Assembly: GCF_003287495.1 (NCBI RefSeq)
Contig: NZ_PRLE01000003.1
Span: forward strand, 186,001 to 250,000
DNA from: Faecalibacterium prausnitzii
GTDB lineage: Bacteria > Bacillota > Clostridia > Oscillospirales > Ruminococcaceae
DNA length: 64,000 nucleotides
Direction: 5' to 3'
Shown: positions 26,081-33,831 of the stretch, piece by piece
How positions within the stretch are numbered: the stretch's first letter is position 1
Layout: each line of letters begins with the position of its first letter
Made by a program: the position numbers and the translations under genes
Notes under the pieces: generated by a model
What the model was told of the DNA's origin: nothing
What the model saw: only the letters and a program-made list of their open reading frames with translations
Database searches by the model: none

Positions 26081-26548
26081 TTACTCAATTGCAATCAGAT
26101 TCGGGTTCTCAGGCAACGCCTTCGTCTGCTGAGGAGCAGGCAGCTCGATGTGCAGGACGCCATCCTCGAACTTCGCGTGGATGTCTTCTTTCTTCACAAC
26201 ATCGCCCACGTAGAAGCTGCGGGCACAGGTGCCGGAGAAAGATTCGCGCCGCAGATAGCGGCCCTCTTTATCCTTTTCATCGTTGCTGTGGCTGCGCACC
26301 GCCTGAATGGTCAGGTAGCCGTCGTTCAGTTCCATCTGAACGTCTTCCTTCTTGCAGCCCGGCAGGTCAACAGCTACTTCGTAGCCATTGTCCGTCTGTT
26401 TGACATCGGTCTTCATCATGTTTGCACCATGCTTGCCAAACGTGCTGCGAGCCTCACGGTTCATCGCACGTTCCAGTGCAGCGTCATTCCAGAACGGATC
26501 GAAGAAATCATCGAACAGGTTTTCATGGAAAACAGCAGGCATAAACAT
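26081..26548 (-). CDS. Hsp20/alpha-crystallin small heat shock protein
   Basis: A 155-residue ATP-independent chaperone that holds unfolding proteins. The alpha-crystallin domain covers about residues 45-140: 'MKTDVKQTDNGYEVAVDLPGCKKEDVQMELNDGYLTIQA', 'YLRRESFSGTCARSFYVGDVVKKEDIHAKFEDGVLHIELP'. The N-terminal 'FDDFFDPFW' aromatic stretch is typical. The gene stands alone behind a CIRCE operator and a strong promoter, so HrcA-controlled heat induction is expected. Confidence 0.95.
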   Translation of the reverse strand: MFMPAVFHENLFDDFFDPFWNDAALERAMNREARSTFGKHGANMMKTDVKQTDNGYEVAVDLPGCKKEDVQMELNDGYLTIQAVRSHSNDEKDKEGRYLRRESFSGTCARSFYVGDVVKKEDIHAKFEDGVLHIELPAPQQTKALPENPNLIAIE

Positions 26549-26667
26549 AAATCATTCCTCCAATCCCGGCGTTCGGGTCGGGGCAAAAAATCTGAAGCGT
26601 CCATTCGGAAAGGCTTTCCGGGGAACCTCGCGGCTCTCCTTTTGCCCTTCCTCCTGAGCACGGCCCT

Positions 26668-26710
26668 GTTATAGCACCGTTTATTAGCAATGTCAAGCCT
26701 AGAGTGCTAA
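26668..26710 (-). promoter_or_regulatory. CIRCE operator overlapping the hsp20 promoter
   Basis: TTAGCAATG (26684-26692), a 9-base spacer and GAGTGCTAA (26702-26710) match CIRCE (TTAGCACTC-N9-GAGTGCTAA) with the left arm degenerate at three bases. On the minus strand TTGACA (26696-26691) lies inside it, followed after 17 bases by TATAAC (26673-26668). HrcA bound here would block the -35 box. Confidence 0.88.
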
Positions 26711-26830
26711 AATTCATAGAAGAATAACACTTTGATAAAATTCCATGCAATCTTTCAAAAATTCATTCGTTCTATCGTATTTTATTTGTCTTCGTTTCCG
26801 ACACATTGCAGTGCGGATATGGAGCCCTGA

Positions 26831-27133
26831 TTATAAATTATTTTTTGCGGCACGTTTTTCGGCCAGCTGGTAGACTTCCTCTGCCGGAATTGTTTCCGCA
26901 GGCGTAAAATTCTGCAAGCGGCTTTCTGCCAGCCGGAGAAGCTTTGCGTCCTCCACCTCTTCCATCAGACTCAGATATTCTTCCGGCGACATCAGAACAC
27001 ACTCCGGCGTGTTATTCTTCATCACGACCTTCGCACCCTGCTTTTTGACGTCTTCAAATATTTTTCCGGCCAGACCACGGTTGAACTGCGTGATCGGCAC
27101 TGTATTCTTGATTGCATTTACCAGTGAGTTCAT
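26831..27133 (-). CDS. Phd/YefM-family antitoxin, no toxin beside it
   Basis: A 100-residue protein starting at ATG 27133 after AGGAGGT. The N-terminal region 'ITQFNRGLAGKIFEDVKKQGAKVVMKNNTPECVLMSPEEYLSLMEE' is the DNA-binding Phd/YefM fold. The C-terminal part (TPAETIPAEEVYQLAEKRAAKN) would be the toxin-binding tail. In type II systems a RelE, YoeB, Doc or PIN toxin gene follows closely, but downstream lies only an AT-rich 280-base gap with the hsp20 promoter, so this is an orphan antitoxin or a free-standing regulator. Confidence 0.85.
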   Translation of the reverse strand: MNSLVNAIKNTVPITQFNRGLAGKIFEDVKKQGAKVVMKNNTPECVLMSPEEYLSLMEEVEDAKLLRLAESRLQNFTPAETIPAEEVYQLAEKRAAKNNL

Positions 27134-27227
27134 TCTGCCCACCTCCTGTACTTTCAGTATAGGGTTCCGCAGCCAAAATGTCAACCATTTTGTCGCCAAA
27201 TTTATCAGTATTTCATTCAAGCACAAA

Positions 27228-27268
27228 AGCCCCACATCCGTCACTTTTACAGTACGGATATGGGGCTT
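27228..27268 (-). terminator. Terminator of the thioredoxin gene
   Basis: A 15-bp stem (27228-27242 region with 27254-27268, one wobble), followed on the minus strand by TTTTGTG, lies 17 bases after trxA. A partial copy of its right arm (AGTGCGGATATGGAGCC) occurs near 26809-26825. Confidence 0.75.
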
Positions 27269-27284
27269 GCTCTCATACTTTATC

Positions 27285-27593
27285 TCAGCCCAGCAGGCTC
27301 AGGACGCCGCTCTTCGGGCGGGCACCGACGGCGCGGTTGACCAGCTTGCCGTTCTCAAAGACCAGCAGGGTGGGGATGCTCATGACGTCGAACTGGCCGG
27401 CCAGCTCAGGCTGCTCGTCCACGTTGACTTTGCCCACCTTGATGTCGCCGCGCTCCTCGGCCACCTCGTCCACGATGGGGGAGAGCATCCGGCAGGGGCC
27501 GCACCAGGTTGCCCAGAAATCCAGCAGGACGGGCTTGTCGCTGTGCAGGACCTCGGATTCAAAGTTTGCGCTGGTAATATTGATGACTGCCAT
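27285..27593 (-). CDS. trxA: Thioredoxin
   Basis: A 102-residue classical thioredoxin with the active site WATWCGPCRM, the buried Asp and the cis-proline stretch 'MSIPTLLVFENG'. It reduces protein disulfides in the cytosol. It is transcribed alone: a ribosome site precedes the ATG (GTAAAAAATATG context with GGAGGTAA) and a terminator follows. No thioredoxin reductase is in the window. Confidence 0.97.
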   Translation of the reverse strand: MAVINITSANFESEVLHSDKPVLLDFWATWCGPCRMLSPIVDEVAEERGDIKVGKVNVDEQPELAGQFDVMSIPTLLVFENGKLVNRAVGARPKSGVLSLLG

Positions 27594-27701
27594 ATTTTTT
27601 ACCTCCGTAAGAGTGTATCGTTGTGTTCGATGGTGCTAGTATACCCCATTGGGCCCCCGTTTTCCGTGACTGTGTCACACAAGGCGGCAGAAAACGCAAA
27701 A

Positions 27702-27728
27702 GAGGCCGCTGCAACTTACAGCGGCCTC
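27702..27728 (-). terminator. Terminator of the transketolase operon
   Basis: A 10-bp stem (27702-27711 with 27719-27728) that on the minus strand ends in TTTTGCGTTTT lies 17 bases after the transketolase stop. Confidence 0.88.
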
Positions 27729-27744
27729 CGGAAAAGCAGATTTT

Positions 27745-28692
27745 TTACTTGCCCAGCATCTCTTTTGCAGTCTTGCAGATGGTGGCAGCGTCCAGACCAT
27801 ACAGCTTGAGCAGATCCCAGGCCGGGCCGGAGCAGCCGAACTTATCCTGCACGCCCACACGGCGGACGGGGGTGGGGCACTTCTCGCTCAGGACGGCACA
27901 GACAGCCTCGCCCAGACCGCCGATGACATTGTGCTCCTCGGCAGTGACGATCTTGCCGCACTCCTTGGCCGCCTTGAGGATGATGTCCTCATCCAGGGGC
28001 TTGATGGTGTGGATGTTGATGATCCGGGCGTGGATGCCCTCGGCAGCCAGCTGCTCGGCGGCAATGCGGGCCTCGTTGACCATCAGGCCGGTAGCCACGA
28101 TGGCGATGTCATCGCCCTCGGTGATCTGCTCGCCCTTGCCCAGCTCAAAATGGTAGTTGGCCTCGTCGTGGAACACGGGAACCGCCAGACGGCCAAAGCG
28201 GAGGTAGACCGGGCCCTGCATCTCGTAGGCGGCACGGACAGCGGCGCGGGCTTCCACATCGTCAGCGGGGCAGATGACCGTCATACCGGGGATGCTGCGC
28301 ATGAGGGCAAAGTCCTCACAGCACTGGTGGGAAGCGCCGTCCTCGCCCACCGAGATGCCGCCATGGGTGGCACCGATCTTGACGTTGAGGTGAGGGTAGC
28401 CGATGGAGTTGCGGATCTGCTCAAACGCGCGGCCCGCGGCAAACATGGCAAAGCTGGAAACAAAGGGGACATAGCCCATGGTGGACAGGCCTGCAGCCAC
28501 GCCCATCATATTGCTCTCGGCAATGCCGCAGTCAAAGTGGCGGCCGGGGTAAGCCTTGCGGAACATGCCCGTCTTGGTGGCAGCAGCCAGATCCGCGTCC
28601 AGCACCACCAGCTCATCGTGGCCCTCGGCGGCCAGCTCTTTCAGGGTATTGCCGTAACTGTCACGGGTTGCGATCTTCTTCACTTCTGCCAT
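27745..28692 (-). CDS. Transketolase, C-terminal subunit
   Basis: A 315-residue protein holding the pyrimidine-binding and C-terminal domains of transketolase: 'DADLAAATKTGMFRKAYPGRHFDCGIAESNMMGVAAGLSTMGYVPFVSSFAMFAAGRAFEQIRN' and 'GATHGGISVGEDGASHQCCEDFALMRSIPGMTVICPAD'. It works with the N-terminal subunit encoded one base upstream to shuttle two-carbon units between sugar phosphates in the pentose phosphate pathway. Split transketolases are common in Clostridia and archaea. Confidence 0.95.
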   Translation of the reverse strand: MAEVKKIATRDSYGNTLKELAAEGHDELVVLDADLAAATKTGMFRKAYPGRHFDCGIAESNMMGVAAGLSTMGYVPFVSSFAMFAAGRAFEQIRNSIGYPHLNVKIGATHGGISVGEDGASHQCCEDFALMRSIPGMTVICPADDVEARAAVRAAYEMQGPVYLRFGRLAVPVFHDEANYHFELGKGEQITEGDDIAIVATGLMVNEARIAAEQLAAEGIHARIINIHTIKPLDEDIILKAAKECGKIVTAEEHNVIGGLGEAVCAVLSEKCPTPVRRVGVQDKFGCSGPAWDLLKLYGLDAATICKTAKEMLGK

Positions 28693-28693
28693 C

Positions 28694-29545
28694 TTACTTG
28701 TCCTCCTCTTCCAGCGCGGCGTAGGCTGCGTTCAGCTCCTGCATGGCGATGGCGTACTCTTCATCGTTGGGGCCCTTGCCGTGCCACTCCACAGCGTTCT
28801 CCATAAAGGAAACGCCCTTGCCCTTGATGGTGTCCAGAATGATGCAGGTGGGCTTGTCGTTTTCCGCGTGGAAAGCCTTGATGGCGGACTCGATGGCGTC
28901 ATAATCGTGGCCATTGATGGTCAGAACGTTGAAATTGAAAGCCTTGAGCTTTTCTTCCAGCGGGTGGCTGTCCATGACCGTCTCGGTGGTACCGTCGATC
29001 TGCAGATGGTTGCGGTCCAGGAAGACGCAGAGGTTGGAGAGCTTGTAGTGGGACGCAAACATGAACGCCTCCCAGCACTCGCCCTCTTCCACCTCGCCGT
29101 CGCCCACGATGGCGTAGACGCTGACGGGCTGCTGCTTGAGCTTGGCACCCAGTGCCATACCGCAGGCGGCAGAGATACCCTGGCCCAGGCTGCCGGTGGA
29201 CATATCCACGCCCGGCACCGTGTTCATGTTGGGGTGGCCCTGCAGGTAGCTGCCGATCTTACGCAGGGTCTTCAGGTCTTCCACCGGGAAATAGCCGCGC
29301 TCGGCCAGAGCGGCGTACAGGCCGGGGGCCGCGTGGCCCTTGGAGAGCACCAGACGGTCACGGTCCGGTGCTTTCGGATTTTCAGGGTCAACGTTCATGT
29401 CCACGAAATAGAGGTAAGACAGCACCTCTGCAATGTCCAGGCTACCGCCCGGATGGCCGCACTTGGCGCTGTGGGTCCCCTCGATCACGCCCATGCGGAT
29501 GTGGCAGGCGTGCTTTGCCAGGGTGAGCTTTTCTGCATTTGTCAT
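28694..29545 (-). CDS. Transketolase, N-terminal subunit
   Basis: A 283-residue thiamine diphosphate-binding half of transketolase: 'GTHSAKCGHPGGSLDIAEVLSYLYF', 'LSKGHAAPGLYAALAERGYF', and the TPP motif 'AIVGDGEVEEGECWEAFMFASHYKLSNLCVFLDRNHLQ' (GDG...N). The stop is one base before the next start, so the halves are made together. A good promoter lies about 100 bases upstream. Confidence 0.95.
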   Translation of the reverse strand: MTNAEKLTLAKHACHIRMGVIEGTHSAKCGHPGGSLDIAEVLSYLYFVDMNVDPENPKAPDRDRLVLSKGHAAPGLYAALAERGYFPVEDLKTLRKIGSYLQGHPNMNTVPGVDMSTGSLGQGISAACGMALGAKLKQQPVSVYAIVGDGEVEEGECWEAFMFASHYKLSNLCVFLDRNHLQIDGTTETVMDSHPLEEKLKAFNFNVLTINGHDYDAIESAIKAFHAENDKPTCIILDTIKGKGVSFMENAVEWHGKGPNDEEYAIAMQELNAAYAALEEEDK

Positions 29546-29646
29546 GATGGTCCTCCCGTATGAACCTCAGAATTGCAAGAATCTGCAAGATGGATGGCGC
29601 GCAATTCCTTGGTGTTTGCCGCGGTTTTGCACTATAGTTCAAGTTT

Positions 29647-29675
29647 ATATTATCTATTCTGTGCAAAAAGGTCAA
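29647..29675 (-). promoter_or_regulatory. Promoter of the transketolase operon
   Basis: On the minus strand TTGACC (29675-29670), 17-base spacer and TAATAT (29652-29647), about 100 bases before the transketolase start. Confidence 0.7.
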
Positions 29676-29752
29676 GTTTTTTCAGCAAAATGTACATCAC
29701 CGGGCAAAATCCGTCGGAAATGCTCTGCTTTTTGGGCATTTTGCAGCTTCAC

Positions 29753-29782
29753 TTGACAAAAGCCGCGAATCTCTGCTATACT
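29753..29782 (+). promoter_or_regulatory. Promoter of the ECF S-component leader
   Basis: TTGACA (29753-29758), 18-base spacer and TATACT (29777-29782), giving a leader of about 150 bases before the gene at 29940. Confidence 0.75.
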
Positions 29783-29789
29783 TTTCACA

Positions 29790-29916
29790 ATTTCCGGCAG
29801 GAAGCCGGGCCTGCGGGCAGAAGCCCGCCCTTTGCAGCTCATTTTCCCAAACTTTTTGTAACAGACGCCACGAAGGGGTCTGCCTTTGGCATGGATGCCG
29901 GGGCAGGCCCTTTTTT
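29790..29916 (+). promoter_or_regulatory. Structured leader with intrinsic terminator: candidate riboswitch, class unknown
   Basis: The leader has a CCGGC/GCCGG hairpin (29794-29808), a GCGGGC/GCCCGC hairpin with AGAA loop (29813-29828), a single-stranded middle and then a long terminator: GGGTCTGCC (29876-29884) pairs with GGCAGGCCC (29902-29910), with an inner GGCAT/ATGCC stem, and ends in TTTTTT (29911-29916). GGCAGA at about 29817-29822 can pair with TCTGCC in the terminator arm, giving a possible antiterminator. It precedes a vitamin-type transporter gene, the usual setting of a riboswitch. It does not match TPP, FMN, cobalamin, folate or preQ1 consensus as I know them. Confidence 0.6.
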
Positions 29917-29939
29917 GCGTCACCTCAGGAGGAATCACC

Positions 29940-30473
29940 ATGAAAACCAAAACTTCTGCCACCCGCGGCATCGTGCTGGCGGCCCTGTTTCTCGCACTGG
30001 CCTTTGTGCTGCCCATGATCACCGGCCATGTGCCCCAGGTGGGCAACATGCTCTGCCCCATGCATTTCCCCATCCTGCTGTGCGGCTTTGTGCTGGGCGG
30101 CCCCTGGGGCCTTGCCGTGGGCTTTGCGGCCCCGCTGCTCCGCTCGGTGCTGTTCGGGATGCCCCCGATGTTCCCGGTTGCCATTTCCATGGCCTTTGAG
30201 CTGGCCACCTACGGCTTTGTTTCCGGCGTCGTTTACCGCCGGGTCCAGCACACCCTGCCGATGATGTTTGCCACCCTCCTCTCCGCCATGGTGGCTGGCC
30301 GTCTGGTCTGGGGCGTTGTCCGGTTCATCCTGGCCGGGCTCACCGGTTCCAGCTTCCCGTTCTCAGCATTCCTGTCCGGCGCGCTCCTTACCGCCGTGCC
30401 CGGCATCCTTGCCCAGCTCATTCTGATCCCGCTCATCGTCAACGCGCTGACCAAGGCAAAGCGGATCGACTGA
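29940..30473 (+). CDS. ECF transporter S component (substrate-binding membrane protein)
   Basis: A 177-residue protein with about five or six membrane segments. The start is the ATG at 29940 after CAGGAGGA; an in-frame ATG at 29886 lies inside the terminator and is rejected. The N-terminal 'TRGIVLAALFLALAFVLPMITGHVP' and 'MLCPMHFPILLCGFVLGGPWGLAVGFAAPLLRSVLFGMPPMFPVAISMAFELATYGFVSGVVY' resemble S components that capture a vitamin and dock on a shared EcfAAT energy module, which is not in this window. The substrate is not clear from sequence; pantothenate or a thiamine precursor are possible. The gene stands alone behind a structured leader. Confidence 0.8.
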   Translation: MKTKTSATRGIVLAALFLALAFVLPMITGHVPQVGNMLCPMHFPILLCGFVLGGPWGLAVGFAAPLLRSVLFGMPPMFPVAISMAFELATYGFVSGVVYRRVQHTLPMMFATLLSAMVAGRLVWGVVRFILAGLTGSSFPFSAFLSGALLTAVPGILAQLILIPLIVNALTKAKRID

Positions 30474-30486
30474 TTTTTTACAGCAC

Positions 30487-30519
30487 AAAAGGGCTGACAC
30501 ACGAAGTGTCAGCCCTTTT
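30487..30519. terminator. Bidirectional terminator
   Basis: A perfect 14-bp stem (30487-30500 with 30506-30519) with A's and T's at its base lies between convergent genes. Confidence 0.92.
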
Positions 30520-30535
30520 CTCATGCTTTTGAAAA

Positions 30536-31786
30536 TTATTTCTTCTGGAGGAAGTCCGGCAGGGGCTTGCCCTCCTTGCGCCACTGGTGATACTCGGCGG
30601 TGGCCGCAAACTCCACGTCGCCGGCGGAGTTCAGAGCCGTTTCCACGGAGTCCTGCACCACGCCGATGATGAAGCCGACGCCGACCATCTGCATGGCAAT
30701 GTCGTTGGAGATGCCAAACAGGGAGCAGGCCATGGGAATGAGCAGCAGGGAGCCGCCCGCCACGCCGGAAGCGCCGCAGGCACCCAGGGCGCTCATGGCG
30801 CTCAGGACAACGGCGGCGGGCAGAGAGACCTGAATGCCCAGGGTGTTGGCCGCAGCCAGCGTCATGATGGTGATGGTGATGGCCGCGCCGTCCATGTTGA
30901 TGGTGGCACCCAGCGGGATGGAGACGGAGTACATATCCTTATCGAGGCCCAGCTTCTCGCACAGGGCCATGTTGACGGGGATGTTTGCCGCCGAGCTGCG
31001 GGTGAAGAACGCGGTCAGGCCGGATTCTTTCAGGCAGCGGAAGACCAGCGGATAGGGGTTGCAGCCCAGATAGAGGAACATGATGAGCGGCGAAACGATG
31101 AGCGCCATAAAGAGCATGGTGCCCACCAGCAGGGCCAGCAGCTTGCCGTACTGGGTAAAGATGGACAGGCCGTTGCTGGAAACGTTGGAGTACACCAGAC
31201 CCATGATGCCGAACGGAGCCAGGTTGATGATCCAGCGGACGATCTGGGAAACGGCGTCAGCCGTGTTGGAGAGGAAGACCTTGGTGCTCTCGGCACCGAT
31301 CTTCTTCATGGCAAGGCCAAACAGGCAGGCCCAGAACAGGATGCCGATGTAGTTGCCGTTCATGATGGCGCTGACGGGGTTGGCCACAAAGTTGGCCAGC
31401 AGGGTGTTCAGCACCTCGCCCAGACCCTGGGGAATGACGTCCGATTCTGCCGCGTCCGCCAGGACGACAGTGACCGGGAACAGAAAGCTGGTGACGGATG
31501 CAATGGCCGCCGCCAGAAACGTGGTGAGCATGTACAGCCAGATGACCGTGCCAAAGCGTCGGTCCAGCTTGGACGAGCCCTGCGCCAGCGCGCTGGCCAC
31601 GATGACAAAGACCAGCACCGGGGCAATGCCTTTCAGAGCACCGACAAACAGGGTGCCGAGCTCCGCGACCCAGCCAGCCCCCGGGACTGTCAGTGCCAGC
31701 ACCGCGCCGATGACCAGACCGCACAGGATGCGGACGATCAGGCTGATGCTGTTGTACTTGGCAGCAGCCGCATTCAAAGTTTTCAT
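30536..31786 (-). CDS. sstT: Sodium/serine-threonine symporter, SstT type
   Basis: A 416-residue dicarboxylate/amino acid:cation symporter. The start is the ATG at 31786 after GGAGGAGTG. Typical features are 'LVIGAVLALTVPG...LGTLFVGALKGIAPVLVFVIVASALAQG', the serine-rich loop 'FFTRSSAANIPVNMALCEKLGLDKDMYSVSIPLGATINMDGAAITITIMTLAAANTLGI', and 'SALGACGASGVAGGSLLLIPMACSLFGI'. These match SstT more closely than glutamate carriers. It would import serine and threonine with Na+. Single gene with its own strong promoter and a terminator. Confidence 0.9.
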   Translation of the reverse strand: MKTLNAAAAKYNSISLIVRILCGLVIGAVLALTVPGAGWVAELGTLFVGALKGIAPVLVFVIVASALAQGSSKLDRRFGTVIWLYMLTTFLAAAIASVTSFLFPVTVVLADAAESDVIPQGLGEVLNTLLANFVANPVSAIMNGNYIGILFWACLFGLAMKKIGAESTKVFLSNTADAVSQIVRWIINLAPFGIMGLVYSNVSSNGLSIFTQYGKLLALLVGTMLFMALIVSPLIMFLYLGCNPYPLVFRCLKESGLTAFFTRSSAANIPVNMALCEKLGLDKDMYSVSIPLGATINMDGAAITITIMTLAAANTLGIQVSLPAAVVLSAMSALGACGASGVAGGSLLLIPMACSLFGISNDIAMQMVGVGFIIGVVQDSVETALNSAGDVEFAATAEYHQWRKEGKPLPDFLQKK

Positions 31787-31864
31787 ATCGTTACACTCCT
31801 CCATTTGCAAGTTGTGCGCCTATTGCGCACATATTTTCCCATTCCTCTACCAGGAACATGTACG

Positions 31865-31893
31865 ATTATAGTCGTGTATGGGCCGAAAGTCAA
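31865..31893 (-). promoter_or_regulatory. Promoter of sstT
   Basis: On the minus strand TTGACT (31893-31888), 17-base spacer and a perfect TATAAT (31870-31865), about 80 bases before the gene. The zone to 31990 otherwise holds nothing I can identify. Confidence 0.8.
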
Positions 31894-31993
31894 AGATTTT
31901 AGCCAATTATTTTGTTTTTCATCTAAGAGTGTCCTGAGATAAACTTTTTTCATCTGTATCTGTATCGAGAACAGTTTTGACACAAGCAAAAAA

Positions 31994-32022
31994 ACTCCCG
32001 CCGTTTTTCACGCGGCGGGAGT
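31994..32022 (-). terminator. Terminator of the epimerase gene
   Basis: A 10-bp stem (31994-32003 with 32013-32022) followed on the minus strand by a run of T lies 18 bases after the epimerase stop. Confidence 0.88.
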
Positions 32023-32039
32023 CCTGTTTATGGTCTATT

Positions 32040-33137
32040 TCAATCGAGATAGTGCACTTTTCCGGCCACAAAGCCCTGAATGCCCATGCCCGGCGCGTCC
32101 GAGACGGTGATGTTCTTTTCATCGAACGTGGCACCGCCGAGGATGTGATCCTCACTGCAGAGCACGGGGCCATCCAGGTCGATCCTGGTAATGATCTTCT
32201 TGGCGCAGGCCAGCTCCACAGCGGCGTTGACCGAGATCTTGGCTTCCAGCATGCAGCCGATCATGCACTCCACGCCGTACACCTCAGCGGCGGCGGCAAT
32301 GCGGAGGGCGTTGGTGATGCCGCCGCATTTCATCAGTTTGATGTTCACGAGGTCGGCAGCGCCCGTCTGCATGATCTTGAGGGCATCCGCCGGGCTGAAC
32401 ACGCTCTCATCGGCCAGCACCGGCACATCGGCGTGGCGGGTGACGTACTGCATCCCCTCCAGATCGGCGGCGGGGACAGGCTGCTCCACAAACTCGATGT
32501 CGAGGCCCTTGTCCTGCATCTGGTTCAGGATGCGGACGGCCTGCTTGGCGTTCCAGGCCTGGTTGGCATCAATGCGGATGCAGATGTCCTTGCCCACGGC
32601 CTCGCGGACGGCGGCCAAACGGGCCACATCCAGCTCCGGGTCAATGCCGACCTTGACTTTCAGGCAATCGTAGCCGCGCCGGACGGCGGTGCGGGCATCC
32701 CGGGCCATCTCCTCCGGGGCGTTGACGCTGATGGTGATGTCGGTGACGATGTTCTTCCGGGCACCGCCCAGCATCCGGTAGACCGGGGCGTTGTATTTCT
32801 GGCCCAGCAGGTCCCACAGGGCCATATCCACGGCGGCCTTGGCACTGGTGTTGTGGACAAGGGCTTTCTGGACCGCGGCGGTCAGGTCCTCAAACTCGTC
32901 GAGGTCACGGCCCAGAATGGCCGGAGCAATGTGATCCTGAATGGCACCGAGGATGGCCCCGGTGGTGTCGCCGGTGATGACGCCAGTGGGGGGCGCTTCG
33001 CCATAGCCCACCGCGCCGGTATCGGTGTGGAGCTCTACGATGACGTCCTCCACACTGTTGACAGTGCGCAGGGCGGTTTTGAACGGAACGCGGAGCGGGG
33101 TCGAAATGCGGCCCAGCTTGACCTGTGTGATCTTCAT
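32040..33137 (-). CDS. Dipeptide epimerase (L-Ala-D/L-Glu epimerase-like), enolase superfamily
   Basis: A 365-residue enzyme of the muconate-lactonising subgroup. The catalytic set is complete: KVK at 160-162 (CLKVKVG), metal ligands D190 (RIDAN), E218 (VEQP) and D243 (LADES), and the second base K267 (NIKLMK). This layout and the 'DTTGAILGAIQ' capping loop fit dipeptide epimerases, which recycle murein-derived L-Ala-D-Glu; other dipeptides or a cycloisomerase role are possible. It lies 12 bases after an acetyltransferase gene and is likely co-transcribed with it. Confidence 0.85.
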   Translation of the reverse strand: MKITQVKLGRISTPLRVPFKTALRTVNSVEDVIVELHTDTGAVGYGEAPPTGVITGDTTGAILGAIQDHIAPAILGRDLDEFEDLTAAVQKALVHNTSAKAAVDMALWDLLGQKYNAPVYRMLGGARKNIVTDITISVNAPEEMARDARTAVRRGYDCLKVKVGIDPELDVARLAAVREAVGKDICIRIDANQAWNAKQAVRILNQMQDKGLDIEFVEQPVPAADLEGMQYVTRHADVPVLADESVFSPADALKIMQTGAADLVNIKLMKCGGITNALRIAAAAEVYGVECMIGCMLEAKISVNAAVELACAKKIITRIDLDGPVLCSEDHILGGATFDEKNITVSDAPGMGIQGFVAGKVHYLD

Positions 33138-33149
33138 GTCAAAACCTCC

Positions 33150-33656
33150 TTAATGTTCCAGCGGCATGGTAAGGGACATCCGCTGGTAGGCAAAGCGAGG
33201 GGAGCCGTCTGCCACATGGATGACGCCGCAGCGGATAAAACCGGTTTCTTCCAGAATGTGCTGCATGGCTTTGTTGTCGGCGTGGGTGTCGGCGCGCAGG
33301 CTCTCGCAGTGCTCCAGACACCAGGTGATGACATCCGTTGCCACGCCCTTGCGCTTGCCCGCCGAGGCCAGCCGATGGATGGTGCCGTAGGGCAAGGTGT
33401 CGTTGAGCCACTGGCCGTCCTCGATCACGGCATACGTGGGGTCCGGGCCGAGGATGAATGCAAACACCGCTTCCAGCTCGCCATTGACGAGGTAGACAAA
33501 CAGGCGGTTGGAATCAATATCCTCTTTCAGCAGCTCTTCCGGCGGGAAGCTGGCGCCCCACTGGGCGGGGTTGCCGGCGGCGGCCATAGCCTCCCGGGCG
33601 CGGGCATAGATTTTCAGGATCTCGGGCAGATCCGAGCGGGTCGCTCCACGAAACAT
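33150..33656 (-). CDS. GNAT-family N-acetyltransferase
   Basis: A 168-residue acetyltransferase. The same frame stays open far upstream, but the real start is the ATG at 33656 (MFRGATRSDLPEILKIYARAREAM), preceded by GAAGGTGG; upstream residues overlap the AraC gene in another frame and look random. The acetyl-CoA motif is 'HRLASAGKRKGVATDVITWCLEHCESLRADTHADNKAMQHILEETGFIRCGV'. The substrate is unknown. It is followed after 12 bases by the epimerase gene. Confidence 0.85.
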   Translation of the reverse strand: MFRGATRSDLPEILKIYARAREAMAAAGNPAQWGASFPPEELLKEDIDSNRLFVYLVNGELEAVFAFILGPDPTYAVIEDGQWLNDTLPYGTIHRLASAGKRKGVATDVITWCLEHCESLRADTHADNKAMQHILEETGFIRCGVIHVADGSPRFAYQRMSLTMPLEH

Positions 33657-33780
33657 ACAGTTCCACCTTCTCTTTCCGTGCCGGGGCGCTCCCCCGCACA
33701 CAGCATCATTTCTATCATAATAGCACAATCGGCCCGCAATTTCCAGATTTTGCGGCGCAGGGACCTCTCTGCACAAAAAA

Positions 33781-33810
33781 AGATGCACTGCACAAAGCGG
33801 CAGTACATCT
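33781..33810 (-). terminator. Terminator of the AraC-type gene
   Basis: AGATGCACTGC (33781-33791) pairs with GCAGTACATCT (33800-33810), one mismatch, followed on the minus strand by seven T. Confidence 0.82.
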
Positions 33811-33831
33811 TTCAAGAGGAGCCGGGCGTAT

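Noticed and set aside
29886-29939. Earlier ATG for the ECF S component
   Set aside because: It lies within the loop of the terminator hairpin, lacks a ribosome site, and the ATG at 29940 has CAGGAGGA at proper distance.
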